A stretch of 64,000 nt of DNA from Pararge aegeria (GCF_905163445.1 NC_053205.1:3162001-3226000), one strand, 5' to 3'. Positions 46,619 to 58,370 are shown, counted from the first letter of the stretch. Made by a program: numbers and translations. The notes: generated from the sequence alone by a model not told the origin.

Positions 46619-48682
46619 TTAATTAGTATTAGTGCCATCAATGCTATTAGTGCTCGAGGAATCCATATTTGCAAGTATATTATGCTCTTCAGAAGGCTCG
46701 GGGCTAATGTCACTGGATGCAGTGCTATAGCCCTGTTGAACAACTGACTGGCTTTGATTATTATAACTTGTACGGTATTTTCCTAAGCGTGCATCTAATA
46801 AAATATTATTAATATAATATTTAGCCATAATTACACTGTGTTCGTCATTTAATGCACGTAACTCAGTTCCTACGTACTGTCCATAAACATCGAATTCATC
46901 TCGGGACATCATTCTATTTTTAGCAGCGTGCAGAACTTCATAAGCCTCCTCCAATCTATCTTCATTGGGGTGGCTCCTCTTAAGAGTCGCGACGATGAAG
47001 GTGTTGGTGCAGGGGTTGTGGGTTGCTCTGCTTGATTAATGGTAGATTGCGATTCTAGTTGATGAGATTGAAATTCCGGAACGGTAGATTGAGAATGTGG
47101 AACGACATCTTCATCCGGAGACGAAATCGAGTTTTAACTTTGTGCACTCTGAAAAATTAATGATATAAATATTAAGTCAATTATTATAATAAGAATATAC
47201 TAAGGGCCTCTTTCACCATCTTCAAGTAAAGTCCCGAGTAGACTAATTGCCGGTTAAAGTCACGAGTGTAACTGTGCATGTGGATTTCACAATTGCTGAG
47301 TAGCGCTAACCGACGGTTAAAGTAGCCTTTAACTTACTTGCAGGTTCATCTGGCAAATAAGCTTTTTATTTGACGAGTAACGTTATTTGTCGAAGTTGAC
47401 ATTATTGTTGCTAGGTAATTATAGAATATAGAAATTATTTGTAATGGATTTATTTGATTTGATCGATGATCTCTAGATGAAGTCCGACATCGATTTAAAT
47501 TTAGGACAGTTGTATAACTTATGATCTAACTTACAAGCTAGACAAGTATTATCGTTATTTAAAGAAGATGGTGAAGAAGGAGATGATGCTATGAATGATT
47601 TAACGAATTGATTACGTTTATCTAATTTCACAGGTTTGCTAATATGAAGTGTGTCTAATAAGGTTGCTCGCTGACGCAGAAAATCATAAAAGTCAGTTAG
47701 CTTTACAGTTTCCAGGTTACTTCTAACCTCCTCCTATTTCCTAGCTGTAGTCGAGTCGAGTTTTGCGGAAGCCATATATATTATAAGCGAGTCCCAATAG
47801 TCGGTTGGTTCGCCGAGTGAATTTTATACGTTTAAATATTTGAAATCGTGTCAACTGAGTTGCATAAATACTTTTCGGATTCAATAACTATAGGTTCTTC
47901 TATTGAAAATAAACCTTTTATATGTTCGCTAATAAGAAGACGCTTGTTATTGAATCTATCACAGAGAAGCTACCAGGCGATTGGGTAGTTAAGAGATGAG
48001 ACCGTAACAGAATTTATGACAGCGCTTGCTGATGCTTCGAGATAAGATTTTAAATAATGAAATTTGTTTACATTATCGATACTGTTATTGTTATGTATTA
48101 ATGATAGATACATGTCTCTAAATTCTATCCATTTGCCTGGATCTCCATTAAAAGGAGGAATTTTAAGTAATGGTAGTTTAATTTGCTGATGATTCAATCC
48201 GTCAGAACCAGTGACAGATTCGTTCTTTATAGTATTTTCGTAAAACTGTAATACCTCTTGAGCCTGCGCGATGAGACTGAAAAATCTATTTTCTACGTCC
48301 TCTAAAACTAAACAATAAACTATTGCAAATATCTTACCGTTGTTTTTCTCTTCATAGGTACATTTTTAATAAAACTGTGCATTTCCTGGAAGCAATGCAG
48401 CTTCGACTTATATTCTTCTTGAGAACCTGCTCCAGACCGGGTTGATTTATCAATTTAAGTCAGTTCTTGAGAATATGTTGCTCTTAAATTTTTAATTTTA
48501 CTTTTGACATCTTTGGTAGTCATATCAATACCCATTGTCTTTAACTCGTCACACATTTTTTGTAGCGCTGAATCCCGTTTACACTTGTCTTTATAACTTG
48601 GAAGGGTGGCGTTCCACAAACATTCATGTTCACGGTATAGTTGTACGAACTTTAAATTAATCTCCGTACTTAGTTTGGGCAT
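46619..48682 (-). pseudogene. MADF-domain protein of PIF element 3 (two exons, broken)
   Basis: Exon 1 48338-48682 (MPKLSTEINLKFVQLYREHE) is a MADF domain (CLWNATLPSYKDKCK, VKSKIKNLRATYSQEL). It carries an in-frame TAA after QELT near 48455, then SGAGSQEEYKSKL. Donor GTAAGA. Exon 2 46619-47148 starts SAQS followed by a TAA and has a frameshift near 46950. Its end (DEFDVYGQYVGTELRALNDE, SVIMAKYYINNILLDARLGK) is the oligomerisation-like segment seen in the other PIF elements. Same strand layout as in PIF 1, 2 and 4. Confidence 0.75.
47470..48325 (-). pseudogene. BEL/Pao gag fragment inside PIF element 3
   Basis: 48325-47970 reads FFSLIAQAQEVLQFYENTIK and LPLLKIPPFNGDPGKWIEFR, with HNNNSIDNVNKFHYLKSYL, a DUF1759-type gag domain. 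After an internal gap, 47720-47480 reads KLTDFYDFLRQRATLLDTL and a knuckle, CLACKLDHKLYNCP. Pol is absent. It differs from the gag at 61871-62929, so it is another BEL/Pao lineage. Confidence 0.7.
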
Positions 48683-49159
48683 CTTAAAATCTCAAAAACA
48701 CGTCGCGGAGAAAAACAAACAAAACACGTGGTTACTGCTTACGAGTCAACTGACAACTAGCTTCGCCGGCCACATGAAGCTAGTACACAAGCCAGGATAG
48801 TAAAATCAGTTGTGGGGGGCGCTACTAGCCTAAAAAATAGAACTCCATCCTATTTAAAACTGTCCTGGCTTGTCAACTAGCTTATAAGTGAAGCTAGTTT
48901 TGTCTACACGAAGCCAGTAGTACTAGTTTGCTAGCTTACTGACGCTAGCTTGCTATCCTAGCTTGAAAAACTAGCCTCGTGTATCCCGGGCATACAGGAC
49001 CTCTACTTCGTATGGTCTTGGTGACTTCCTAGACATGGTAAAATGGTGCCCACACCATAATGCCTCTTAAGCTTTCATCTATAATGGAGTGCATAGGAGT
49101 CGACCGGCATATAGATATGTTCCGGCAAATAATTTATTTGAATTGATAGAAGAGTGAAA

Positions 49160-49545
49160 TTTATTATATCTCATTGGCTAGGGGTGCCATTATTTTCTGA
49201 CTATGTGTAGCAGAACCCGTTAAATTATAGACAGCCACTTTGCGCGAATAATACAGCATCATGTTTTCACCGTGGGGCGTGTTCAACACGTTTTGAAGGT
49301 CAAATGATGCGCATAAAACACTGTTGTCTTTATTATGAATACTTCGATGTGCTTTAAACCTTTCAGCAGATTCTTCTTTGTCAATTAAGTGTTTCCGTTT
49401 TTCTTCTTCATCAAAACTCTCATTATTCTCATATTGTGTACATTTTGGACACTTATCTTTGCGGGGGAAATGGAATCCAATGTTAAATTCAGTATTGAAT
49501 ATTTTTTTGAAAAGTTTTTCTCCAGCGTTGCGATGAGCTGAGTCT
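49160..49545 (-). pseudogene. Fragment of the Sola-like transposase family
   Basis: Minus strand, with shifts: FNTEFNIGFHFPRKDKCPKC, then SAERFKAHRSIHNKDNSVLC, ASFDLQNVLNTPHGENMMLY and YSRKLAVYNLTG, then YTxSENNGTPSQ. These align in order with CKRCDNF, LHLRKAES, IIFDLMKTLPTPVISTGICY and YKRQLWTYCLG in the intact 699-residue protein at 55424-57849. So this is a decayed distant member of the same family. Confidence 0.65.
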
Positions 49546-49549
49546 CTTT

Positions 49550-50533
49550 ATAAATTCTATACAAAGGACTATGGGCGAAATCGTCCCCACCTGTCAACAA
49601 GAATGAAATGTAGCGCAATTGATAGATCTTGGCAAGATGACATTTACTATGGAGACTATGCCCAAATGCATGGGGTTCTCTTTGTATCTTACGTTTAAAA
49701 AAATATTTGGTTGACGTACTCGTATTATTGATGACTAATTCCAAACAAAACAAGTCTTTCTGTCTCTTGTTTTCATCTTGGTTACTACCTTTATCATTGT
49801 CAGTTCTTATCTCTTCTTTTTCATCTCCACTTATCTTATAATCCAAATTGGCATTTTCGCTTATATGCGATTTATTTTGTACTGTTCCATTTATTTCAGG
49901 TATTCTCTTATCTTTACAAATCTCTCCTTCATAGCTTTTTTCTGAGCTGCCTGTATGTTTTCTATTAAGTCCATTTACCCCTCTTTGAAAGCTTAATTGC
50001 TGTTGCTGGGACATGGATGTCATGTGTGGAACTAAACGTGGCTCTGTGAGCTGTACCACTGTTGAACCAGGTTTATCAAGACCCTCTAATTGATGCCAAA
50101 TCCCGGAATAAATTTGGTAGGACCATGTGTAGCTATTTATTGTGCAGGCCTTATATATTTTCATACCGTAGCGATCTGTTTTGGCTGGGTTATAAGTTCT
50201 TATTAGCAACCTTCCATGAAATTTGACCATTGACTCATTAACGACAATAGTATCGGAAGGTGTTTACCATTTTATGTATGAGTGGGTCTATTTTATGAGT
50301 TCTTTGCTCTCCAATGACTCCTATTTGGATTTCTGTAAACTGCCAGCATCTTAGAATGGAGCTGAACTTGTTATACGACATATTTATTCTGTGCATAAGA
50401 GGATTATAGTAAAGCACGTCTAATTTCCAGTAGTGCTCGATTGACGGCTTAGGATTGAGACCCATGTAGATTATCACTCCAAAAAATATTTTCAATTCCT
50501 CTCTTGTGACGTCTTTCCATCTCGCCATTCGAC
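49550..50533 (-). pseudogene. piggyBac transposase 4, fragment fused to other sequence
   Basis: Minus strand: SRMARWKDVTREELKIFFGV, LNPKPSIEHYWKLDVLYYNP and NMSYNKFSSILRCWQF at 50533-50330. After a shift near 50240, MVKFHGRLLIRTYNPAKTDR, YGMKIYKACT and LDKPGSTVVQL follow to about 50030. From there the open frame to 49385 reads a Gln/Lys/Asp-rich sequence that is not piggyBac and ends in the Sola-like fragment. The upstream continuation of the piggyBac frame is at 53279-53320, beyond PIF element 4. The C-terminal half of piggyBac is missing. Confidence 0.7.
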
Positions 50534-50705
50534 TAACAGATCGTTCACACATGCGAGTCCGTTTTACTTGTACGTTTTTAACGGATACGTCATAAATTTA
50601 TGCTCTGTTCACACATAGGCACCGTATAACGTTCAACGGATCCGTCATTACTGGATGCGATGTGTGAACAGAAAACTCGCAGTATACCGCCGCTATTCTA
50701 CAAGG

Positions 50706-52685
50706 ATGGACGCTGTCGTGTTGTATTGGTACTATCGTCGGAGAAGGAAGATTCGACGTTATTGGCAGCATCCACTTATGGCCCAAAGATCTAGAGAGGG
50801 TGCTTACAGTTTACTTATGAGTCAGTTACGAGGTGATGAATCGAAATTTTTCAATTACTTTCGTATGTCAATGTCTACTTTTGATGAACTTCTTAAACTA
50901 TTGGAAAAGGATTTAAAAAAGCAAGATACTCGTTGGAGGAAAAGTATCTGCCCAGAAGAAAGATTAGCGATATTTTTAAGGTACGTACTTTTATTTTTAA
51001 AACTCAGACAGATCTAACGTAGCATCACTGTATACAGATTGTAATGGCGATAGTGCACTATCAGTAGACTGTGGTCTGCTAGCATCACTGTATACAGGTT
51101 GTACTGGCGATAGTGCACTATCAGTAGGCTGTGGTCTGCTAAAATAGCCCTGGGATTGATAGTGACTAGCACCAGATGTTTGTGTATAGGCTGACCAGTC
51201 ATAAGTTGACTGGCCAATTCTTCTATGTTTAATATTTTGTAATAGGTTTAACACCCCTGACTGGAATTCCAAAGTTTGGTCATCATCAAGCAAAGCCAAG
51301 GACGGCAAAATACCTTTGAAGAACGATAAATTGCGATCATCCTGCTCAATTTTCTTCGGTTTTATCTGATAGTCAATGTAGGACATCATTTTGGCATCAA
51401 TTTCATTAAAATTTCTTTTAGCTGGTGCTCTGCGTTTTGGCGGGGGGCTAGATTTTGTTTGTCCTTTTGACTGTCATTGTCAAGTTGTGTCATTGTAGTC
51501 ACACTGTCATCTTCGTTTGTAGGTTCATTCGATGTCGTGGTGTCATCTTCGGTGTGTTCTTTAGTTTGTTTAGCAGAGACGCTTTCGTGCGTTTCACCAG
51601 CAGCAACTACTTTTTTCAAAAACAGCATCTGATTATGGTATTTGTAGGGCTTCGTGTTTGAGACAGCGGAACCAGACGTCTTGCAATTCTTTTTATCTTT
51701 TAGTGTTCTCACCCAGGCATCTCTCATCTGTCTCCACTTTTTCATAACAAGTTTTCCTAAAACAAGTAATAAAACAATTAATGTTATTTTCAGGTATGCA
51801 GCATCCGGGTGTTCATTTAAAGATCTTCATTACACCTATCGCGTTGGTGTATCGACTGTTAGCAACATTATTAAAGAAGTTTCAAGATGCATATGGAACA
51901 ATTTAAGTGAAAAATTTATGCGACTTCCTACATCAGTCGACGAATGGGAACAGATAGTAAGTGGATTTAACAAAAAAGCTAATTTTCCCCACTGTCTCGG
52001 AGCTGTCGACGGAAAACATATCCGACTTAAAAAACCACTAAATAGCGGTTCACTGTATATCAATTACAAGGATTTTTTTTCCATCATATTATTAGCGATC
52101 GTAGACTCCGACTATCGCTTTGTATACGTCAGTGTCGGATCTTATGGAAAAGAATGCGATTCATCAATATTCAAGGAGACAACATTTTGGAAAATGATGC
52201 TAGACGGCAGTCTACAAATACCAGCACCATGCCCATTAACAAGAGACTCAGAAACGCGAGTTCCTTATGTGATTATTGGAGACGAAGGTTTCGGATTACA
52301 CGAAAATTTACTAAGGCCGTTTGGCGGGACGCATCTGGACAAAAATAAGCGAATATTCAACTATCGTTTGACTAGAGCTAGGAGATACGTTGAATGTGCC
52401 TTCGGTATCTTAGCTAATAAGTGGAGAATATTCCATCGGCCTCTAGACATCGATAAAACAACAGCTGTATGGATTGTTAAGGCATGTACTATTCTACACA
52501 ACTTTATAAGGGACAAGGAGGGCTCAAACAGTGATAATAACGTATCTGAAGAATTTAGTTACGAAAACCTACCCCATGAAGTAAGAACACGAGGTGGTAA
52601 TACTGCTAATTTAGTTCGAACAGAATTCGTGAACTATTTCATGTCCGAAGCTGGATCAGTTCCATGGCAGGATGAAGCTATTTAG
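50706..52685 (+). CDS. PIF/Harbinger transposase 4 (DDE_4), intact
   Basis: Join of 50706-50980 (MDAVVLYWYYRRRRKIRRYW) and 51794-52685; 388 residues. The intron has donor GTACGT and acceptor TTTTCAG, and the split codon AG|G restores FLRYAASG. The N-terminal helix region is YFRMSMSTFDELLKLLEKDL. The nuclease has HCLGAVDGKHIRLKKP (D), VYVSVGSYGKECDSSIF (D) and RRYVECAFGILANKWRIF (E). Compared with PIF 2, the second motif reads GSYGKECDS instead of GTNGRVSDG, placing it in a different subfamily. No stops. Confidence 0.92.
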
Positions 52686-52912
52686 AATGTAATTAAATAA
52701 TAAAACAGACACTTACCGAACTCTTGCCTTTGTCTTTGTTCCATAGCCTCAAAATCCTCCATTAGAATAATGCATATTTCGCGCCAATTTGCAATACTTG
52801 CAGTATTGTCTTTGTATTTATCCAGCGTCTTGTCCCAAAGGACTGGCCTATCTTCCACCAAACTAATTAACATTTCCTTGTCTATTAACTTTTCCCACTC
52901 CTTGGTTGACAT
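50997..52912 (-). pseudogene. MADF-domain partner of PIF element 4 (one frameshift)
   Basis: Exon 1 52717-52912 (MSTKEWEKLIDKEMLISLVE, DRPVLWDKTLDKYKD) and exon 2 ending at 51757 (FGKLVMKKWRQMRDAWVRTL) together form the MADF domain across a GTAAGT/TTTTAG intron. Exon 2 has KYHNQMLFLKKVV, an acidic Thr-rich linker, then a one-base shift near 51440-51470. In the new frame come PPPKRRAPAKR and the oligomerisation-like segment DRNLSFFKGILPSLALLDDD, followed by two 20-residue repeats. If the shift is real the gene is dead. It closely resembles the partial MADF gene at 1-87. Confidence 0.8.
51021..51140. repeat. Two tandem 60 bp repeats in the MADF 4 gene
   Basis: 51021-51080 and 51081-51140 differ at three or four bases (unit starts AGCATCACTGTATACAG). 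They code two copies of a 20-residue Ser/Asp-rich unit with SxLSPxQxVYSDA. Confidence 0.95.
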
Positions 52913-53278
52913 GGTTGATCAGTGATTATAATAATTATTACACACAATGCACGCGCGCGTTCTCTAGGAATGTACAATTGAAAATGTGACAAAACCTGTC
53001 GTATCACTCCCCCTCCTACACCCCGCACACAGCGCCCGCCACGCACACAGTATCTATCCGTTAAAATTCTACGTATCCGTATATTTTTACTGTTCCGTCG
53101 TCCAGTATTCGATGACAAAACGGAATGTCATTTTTTTACGGAACGATATTGTTTACTGTATACAGAATACTGTGCCATGTGTGAAGTCGCTCATACAACT
53201 ACATACGCCATCGACGAAAAAAAAACGTACACGATAAAACGGAACAGTAAAACGGAGACATGTGTGAACCGGCCGTAA

Positions 53279-53449
53279 ATTGTGCAGTTCGTAATTCTTT
53301 CAATAACATTAATTATTAATTAAATAAGTATAAATTGTGGACAAACTAACTCGCCCATCTTCAGTAATTGCGTCGATGTTTTGTGATTCCCTATAAACGT
53401 TTCCCTCCCTAAAGGCAAAACGTCCCTTTTCCATTGCGCATCGGATGGT
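53279..53449 (-). pseudogene. piggyBac transposase 4, upstream coding remnant
   Basis: Directly right of PIF element 4 the frame reads MLLKELRTAQF and joins SRMARWKDV on the other side. Further right (to the BEL LTR at 53450) an open stretch, RFAFREGNVYRESQNIDAIT, may be more of the N-terminus. It is too short to be sure. Confidence 0.45.
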
Positions 53450-53942
53450 GGTGACGCCATTTTTACTTTCGGGGAATCATCACCATAAAATGGTATTTTC
53501 TTTGTAAATTTAGTGGACTGTATATTTTAGGGTTTGCTGGATTCTTTTCCCCTTTTTAATGTTAAACTATGGCTTTAAGGATATAAAACAAGGGATAACT
53601 AGGGTTGGACAGAAAAGTATTTGCACGTGGACTTACAGTTCTTCGTAATGCAGTTTTCCCTTGATTTCTCGTCACTTCACAAGGTTTCACAAGTTATCAC
53701 TAAACACTAAAGCAATGATGTAGGTTTAAATACTATTAATCGTCCAGTATAAGGATCTTTGGCCGGCCGACCATGTGGTTTTATTGAGTGGATGAGCGTA
53801 AGATTGACGTGCGTTTGCCGCGGATATAGGTGTGCAACTAATTGGCGGCGTGATGCGGGCAGATAAGGATGCGGAAATATAAAAAATGGAGGATGGAAAT
53901 CCACCACAATTACTTCGACCACAGATTAATGAGAATTTATCA
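53450..53942 (-). repeat. 3' LTR of the BEL/Pao retrotransposon
   Basis: 493 bp, TGGTGACGCC...TTTATCA on the plus strand (TG...CA on either strand). It matches 63603-64000 base for base with about three differences over 398 bp. A purine run (GGGGGGAT on the minus strand, 53944-53951) just inside it is the polypurine tract. Confidence 0.92.
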
Positions 53943-54109
53943 AATATCCCCCCGGACATGAAGGAACCCTTCATAAAACGGATATAAACATAATTGCAAC
54001 TTATAATACGACCTAATATTGTAAGTATACTATACAAGAGTAATGCGTAAAGAGAAATAAAATAAATTAACTAAAGCATAATAAGATTAAATGAGAACTA
54101 GTGGTAAAA

Positions 54110-54919
54110 TTATTGAGTTGGCAGCGGACATAACTTAACGATAGGCCGGATATAAGTCCCGTTCTTAGTTTTTATTTGAACTACGCGGACAACTCCATCT
54201 TTGCCAGGTAGCACCTTAGTAATGACCCCAAGTGGCCACTGTAAGGGCGGCGCGTTTTGTACAATAACTATCACAACAGTCCCTATTGTAAGCGGATTCG
54301 TGGGAGTGTTCCACTTTTGACGCACTTGCAAATTGTGCAGATATTCCGTTCTGAATCTCTTCCAGAATGACTGAACCAGAGAATCCAATAAAGAAAATCT
54401 AGACAAAAGACCAGCGCGTTCTCCAGTTACGTCTGGAGCTGGAATGAATTCCAAAGGTACGGTTGAAAGAAAATGCGAAGGCGTTAGCGCGGAGGGTTCA
54501 GAGGGATCTGAACTTAAAACATACAGAGGTCGACTGTTAAGTACAGCCTCAATTTCATTAAGCATTTCCGCGTATGTCAGAATTTGTTTGCCGATTACGC
54601 GAAAAAGTAGAGTTTTAACACTTTTAATATTACTCTTCCAGACTCCTCCAAAATGGCTTGCAGTTGGTGCATTAAGTTTCCAATCTATACGATATTTAGC
54701 TAATTTGGAACTAAAGTCCTTATAATAATCTTCTGACTTTAAAAAGGTATGTAACTCATTGAAATAAGCCTTGGATGAAACGAAATTGGTCCCTTGGTCT
54801 GAGTACAGGACTTCGCAATTTCCTCTCCTGGCCTGGAATCTTTTAAAACAATTTAAGAAGGCGGCGGAACTCAGATCAGAGGCTAGCTCTATATGAACCG
54901 CCTTTGTAACCAAACAAAC
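54110..54919 (-). pseudogene. BEL/Pao integrase, C-terminal half
   Basis: Minus strand: FVCLVT, then KAVHIELASDLSSAAFLNCF, VLYSDQGTNFVSSKAYFNEL (second catalytic Asp), APTASHFGGVWKSNIKSVK (with the Glu region downstream, NEIEAVLNSRP). The C-terminal DUF5641-like domain follows (WPLGVITKVLPGKDGVVRVV). It ends at 54110, just before the 3' LTR. Once the 54924-58366 element is removed at one AAAT, the frame joins directly to YICLF of the upstream half. Confidence 0.9.
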
Positions 54920-55423
54920 AAATGAGGCCACCAGAACCAGAGTGACCCAAACACAAGCTACTATTATGTGGATATGTGCCAAAATAGTTAAGGTGAAATT
55001 TTAAGTAGATGTAATTAAAAAAAAAATCATAGACACTGTATTCAAAATTTGTAAAATATGATATTAGTTATTGATAAAATTTAGATGAACTGTAAAAATA
55101 ATCAGTATTTTTGTTATTTGTAATTTTTTTTGCAGATAGGCCACTATGGCACTTAGCATTGACAATATATTTATAAACAGTGTATAAATAATAGGCCAAT
55201 ATGTATGAACCTTATCACCTTTTTTATTAATTTAAATGCAAATTGTCATTTTTCAACTTAAATACTACAAATTAAACTCAGAACTAGCTCCTTTATTACT
55301 GTGTAATTTTTATTAAACTTTAGATTTATCTTAAACTCATATATTATTAATTTATTATAGTTTTTATTTCAACTTAAGACTATCTTAGGCATAACATGAC
55401 AAAGTATTAAATTAGCCAGTCAG

Positions 55424-57849
55424 TTAATCAGTCGAAGAATCACTAATTGCACCATCTAGTTCATTCCCCGCATTGGAGGAGACTTTGAGTTGTTCATAGA
55501 AAGGGTGATAGATAGGTGGAACATATTCCAAAAGGCATAGAAGGTCTTTTTTTTTCTCATGGCTGATTTTTCTTCCCTCTGGAAATAAAATCTCGAGTTC
55601 AAAGTTTGACGTATCTTTGGATGACCTCTTGCTGAAATTAACCTCTGCGAAAAGAACTTCTGGCTCGTTGGAATATTTGAAGAACATCGAGAATGGATGG
55701 CTTTTATTGTACAAAAGCCACTGTATTTTAAGCCATTCAACTTTACTTCGATCAACGCCGATCTTCCTGTTTGTGATATTAGTTTCCAAGGCTTTGGTGG
55801 ATATAAAGTCATCTCCTTTCATTTCCACAATTTTGAAAGGTTTCTTTTTTCTTGCTGCTAATATCACATTGTTCCAATGTTCGGGAACGTATATGTCTGG
55901 GAAATACTTCTTTTGTTTTTCCACCAAGCCAAAAGCCCGGTCGCAAGATGAAAAAGAATGTCCGCTGACCGTAAATTTGTGGTCTATATTTTCCACTGTA
56001 AATTGAGGACTAGAAACAATATGCATACATAACGCTGCAACTTTTATGTTGCGGTTTTGCCCGCCACACTGGTCAGAGTACATGATTAGCCTCTTTGTGT
56101 GTACATGTTCTCTGATAAATTTTAGGAGGCATGAACCTATTTCTTGTGGTCCCCTGGATGCTGTCGATTCATCCCAGACATACATAAACATTTCGTCTGT
56201 ACCAGCATTATGAATGCCTAAACAGTAGGTCCACAACTGACGCTTGTAGTAGCAAATACCAGTTGAAATTACTGGTGTTGGGAGAGTCTTCATTAAGTCA
56301 AAGATTATAACGGTAGTATCGTTATCCTGCTTCGCATTTTGCATGTCAAGTTTTAAATTTTTCATCGCAGATTCTGCTTTTCGCAAATGAAGTTCTTTGG
56401 CGATAGTAAGCTCATTTTTTTTAGAAAGCTCGTTGTTATCGCAAGCGTCAATTTTTACTTTGAAATTGTCACATCGCTTACATGAGTCAGTTACTGGAGC
56501 ATGAAATGTGAGGTTGAAATTTTCATTAAATATTTTTTCGAATATGTATTTTGAAACTGGTCCTGCAACCTTACTTTTGTATTCAGAGTACATTATTGAC
56601 AAATTTAAGTGAGGAGGCAAGTACTGTCTCGATTCACTTTTGTGTCTTGTGTAGTGAGAATCATATTTCGGAAAAGTATTGATGAAATCCTTTACTTCGT
56701 TTACTTTTGTTTCTGGAGTTTTATTCGACGGAATGTGCCGGCCTCTTTTATCAATGGGAGCGGGATCGCCAAGAGGCTTATTTTTCAGAACCCTTGTAAG
56801 GCGTCCGTCCGATACTTTAAAAACTTGCTTAAAAAATGACTTACACACACGAATATGTTTTCCATTCGCCTCTGGTAAGTGATACAATCGAGAAAATTCC
56901 TTGGGCTTCGATGTGACGTTTCCAGCTACCCGATCCGATGTGGTATCTCTAACTCTCACATAAGACCTTGCTTTTATCACGACATGTATGAGTGAATATA
57001 GGTATGCACTTTGCAAATCAAAATTTGCTAGGGCATAAAACTTTGAAAAAAGTTGTTTTTGTCTGTCATGTACAATTTTGTCATGGCATTTTTGATTACA
57101 GGTGCATTGAAGACCTGTATCTATTTGTTTAGCAGGAATGAGAACGCCTTTTGTATTTACGTATGCCTCACCTCTAGCTCGTTTATTTTTTCTCACATTC
57201 TTTTTCCATAAACTTTCTTTGCGCATACGCTTCCTTGTATCTTTGTTTGTTGAAAAAGATGGCTGACCCTCTTCATTGTTTTCAGTAGACGAGTCCCCAA
57301 GAATGTCTTGTAAACTCCTCGATGAGCTCCTGCTACGTTGTTCTGGGACATACTCAGAACCCGAATCCTCATAGGGCTCCACCGGACTCAATCCAAATAT
57401 ATCTGCAAAAATAAAATTATTAACTAATTATTATAGCGTAAATTAATAGCTAAAATATATAAAAATCAGAAAAGTAAGTAACAACCTACATACATGACGA
57501 AAACTTAACATTAAAACTTCTCATAAGCACCCTCAATTTTTTTCAAAAGATCTATCCAAGAACGCCTCCTTCAATAGTCTAATACGCGAAAAAAAAATCC
57601 CACATTGTTTTATTACGGAACTCTAAAAACGTAAGCTTACCACGTAAGTCACCTTCAATGTTGTCAGTAGCTTCATTCTCAGTTGCACTCATTGTAGCTT
57701 CTGCTGGGTCTGGCCCAAACAAAAATAGTCAATGAAAATACAGTAACAAATTAAATAATAACCTAACGAAAACTCAACATTTAAAACTAAGAATTACCTA
57801 GTATGTCATCCTCAATGTTTTCAGCAGCTTCATTCTCAGTTTCAATCAT
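55424..57849 (-). CDS. Candidate DDE-type transposase, Sola-like/DUF7869-like, 699 residues
   Basis: Join of 57798-57849 (MIETENEAAENIEDDIL), 57641-57709 and 55424-57402. All junctions are GT-AG and each splits a codon after its first base. Domains: acidic N-terminus; basic KRMRKESLWKKNVRKNKRAR; Cys finger CTCNQKCHDKIVHDRQK; a helical middle part (YMYSEYKS...IFEKIFNENF); CKRCDNFKVKIDAC. Then an RNase H-like core: VIIFDLMKTLPTP (D), LIMYSDQCGGQNRNIKVAAL (D) and SFSSCDRAFGLVEKQKKYF (candidate E). Between them, MYVWDESTASRGPQEIGSCL is a strongly conserved family motif. It presumably moves the element. No stop or shift. The assignment of the catalytic Glu is an inference. Confidence 0.8.
57641..57849 (-). 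repeat. Duplicated small exon pair in the Sola-like gene
   Basis: 57641-57709 and 57798-about 57867 are similar ~70 bp exons (both contain GCTACAATGA and TGAGAATGAAGCT), coding AxATMxxTENEAxxNIExD twice. The intron after each is also alike (an AAACTTAAC/AAACTCAAC word). Confidence 0.8.
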
Positions 57850-58370
57850 TGTAGCTCCTGCTAGATCTGTTCGAAACAAAAATAGTAAAAATTAAGTTAA
57901 TTTGTAGGTTACAATTTATTGACATCGAAAAAACAAGAAAATATCTGACTAATAACAGGTATTCTTACCTCTTAAGCTTATTGCTGTACCGCCAACACCT
58001 TTCCGCACGTTCACGTAGATTAATAACTAATCTATACACACTTATTGCGTAAAAACACCAGTTTTGTACCCACAACACCAAAAATGTTTACACGTAAGTA
58101 CCAAAGACCAGAGTGGCCCATGTCACATGAGCCGTAATGGCGGCAGATACTATAGTGACTCAAGTGATCTGGGCCACTATGCTCTATTAATATTCATTTA
58201 AGAATCAAAATGCCAGAACAATTTTTTTAACGCCATCTATGATTGTTTACTGAAATTACCTTTGAGCCACTCTGGCTATGAACTTAAGGGTTTGAAAAGG
58301 AGCATTGCCGTGGTCAACTAATATATCACAAATTGTGGTTTGGGCCGCTCTGGTTCTGGTGGCCTCAAAT

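Larger units (their letters stand above)
45954..48991 (+). mobile_element. PIF/Harbinger element 3, decayed
   Basis: Ends GCC(A/C)(C/G)GGATACAC(T/G)AGG at 45954 and (inverted) 48991. Target duplication not clear. It holds exon 1 of a transposase (plus) and both exons of a MADF gene (minus), all broken. Transposase exon 2 is missing: its place is taken by a sequence beginning GGGCCTCTTTCACC near 47212 and a BEL/Pao gag piece. The right end carries many CTAGCTT words. Confidence 0.75.
50537..53275 (+). mobile_element. PIF/Harbinger element 4
   Basis: Ends CAGATCGTTCACACATG and the complement of CGGCCGGTTCACACATG, with TAA duplications (50534-50536, 53276-53278). Subterminal TCCGTTTTACTG-like words repeat in both orientations. 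Excision at one TAA joins TAQF to SRMARW in the piggyBac 4 frame, confirming the edges. Transposase intact, MADF gene with one shift. Confidence 0.93.
54924..58366 (-). mobile_element. DNA transposon with 4 bp target duplication (Sola-like, tentative), intact
   Basis: Inverted ends GAGGCCACCAGAACCAGAG, mirrored at 58366, with AAAT duplicated at 54920-54923 and 58367-58370. Removing one copy restores the integrase frame exactly. 3,443 bp with one multi-exon gene on the minus strand. The 4 bp duplication and the protein type suggest the Sola superfamily, but I base this on memory of the superfamily and not on an alignment. GGCCACTATGG-like words recur inside both ends. Confidence 0.88.

Noticed and set aside
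47205..47470. A second complete element starting GGGCCTCTTTCACC
   Set aside because: Only one end could be seen; no inverted partner was found before the gag fragment.
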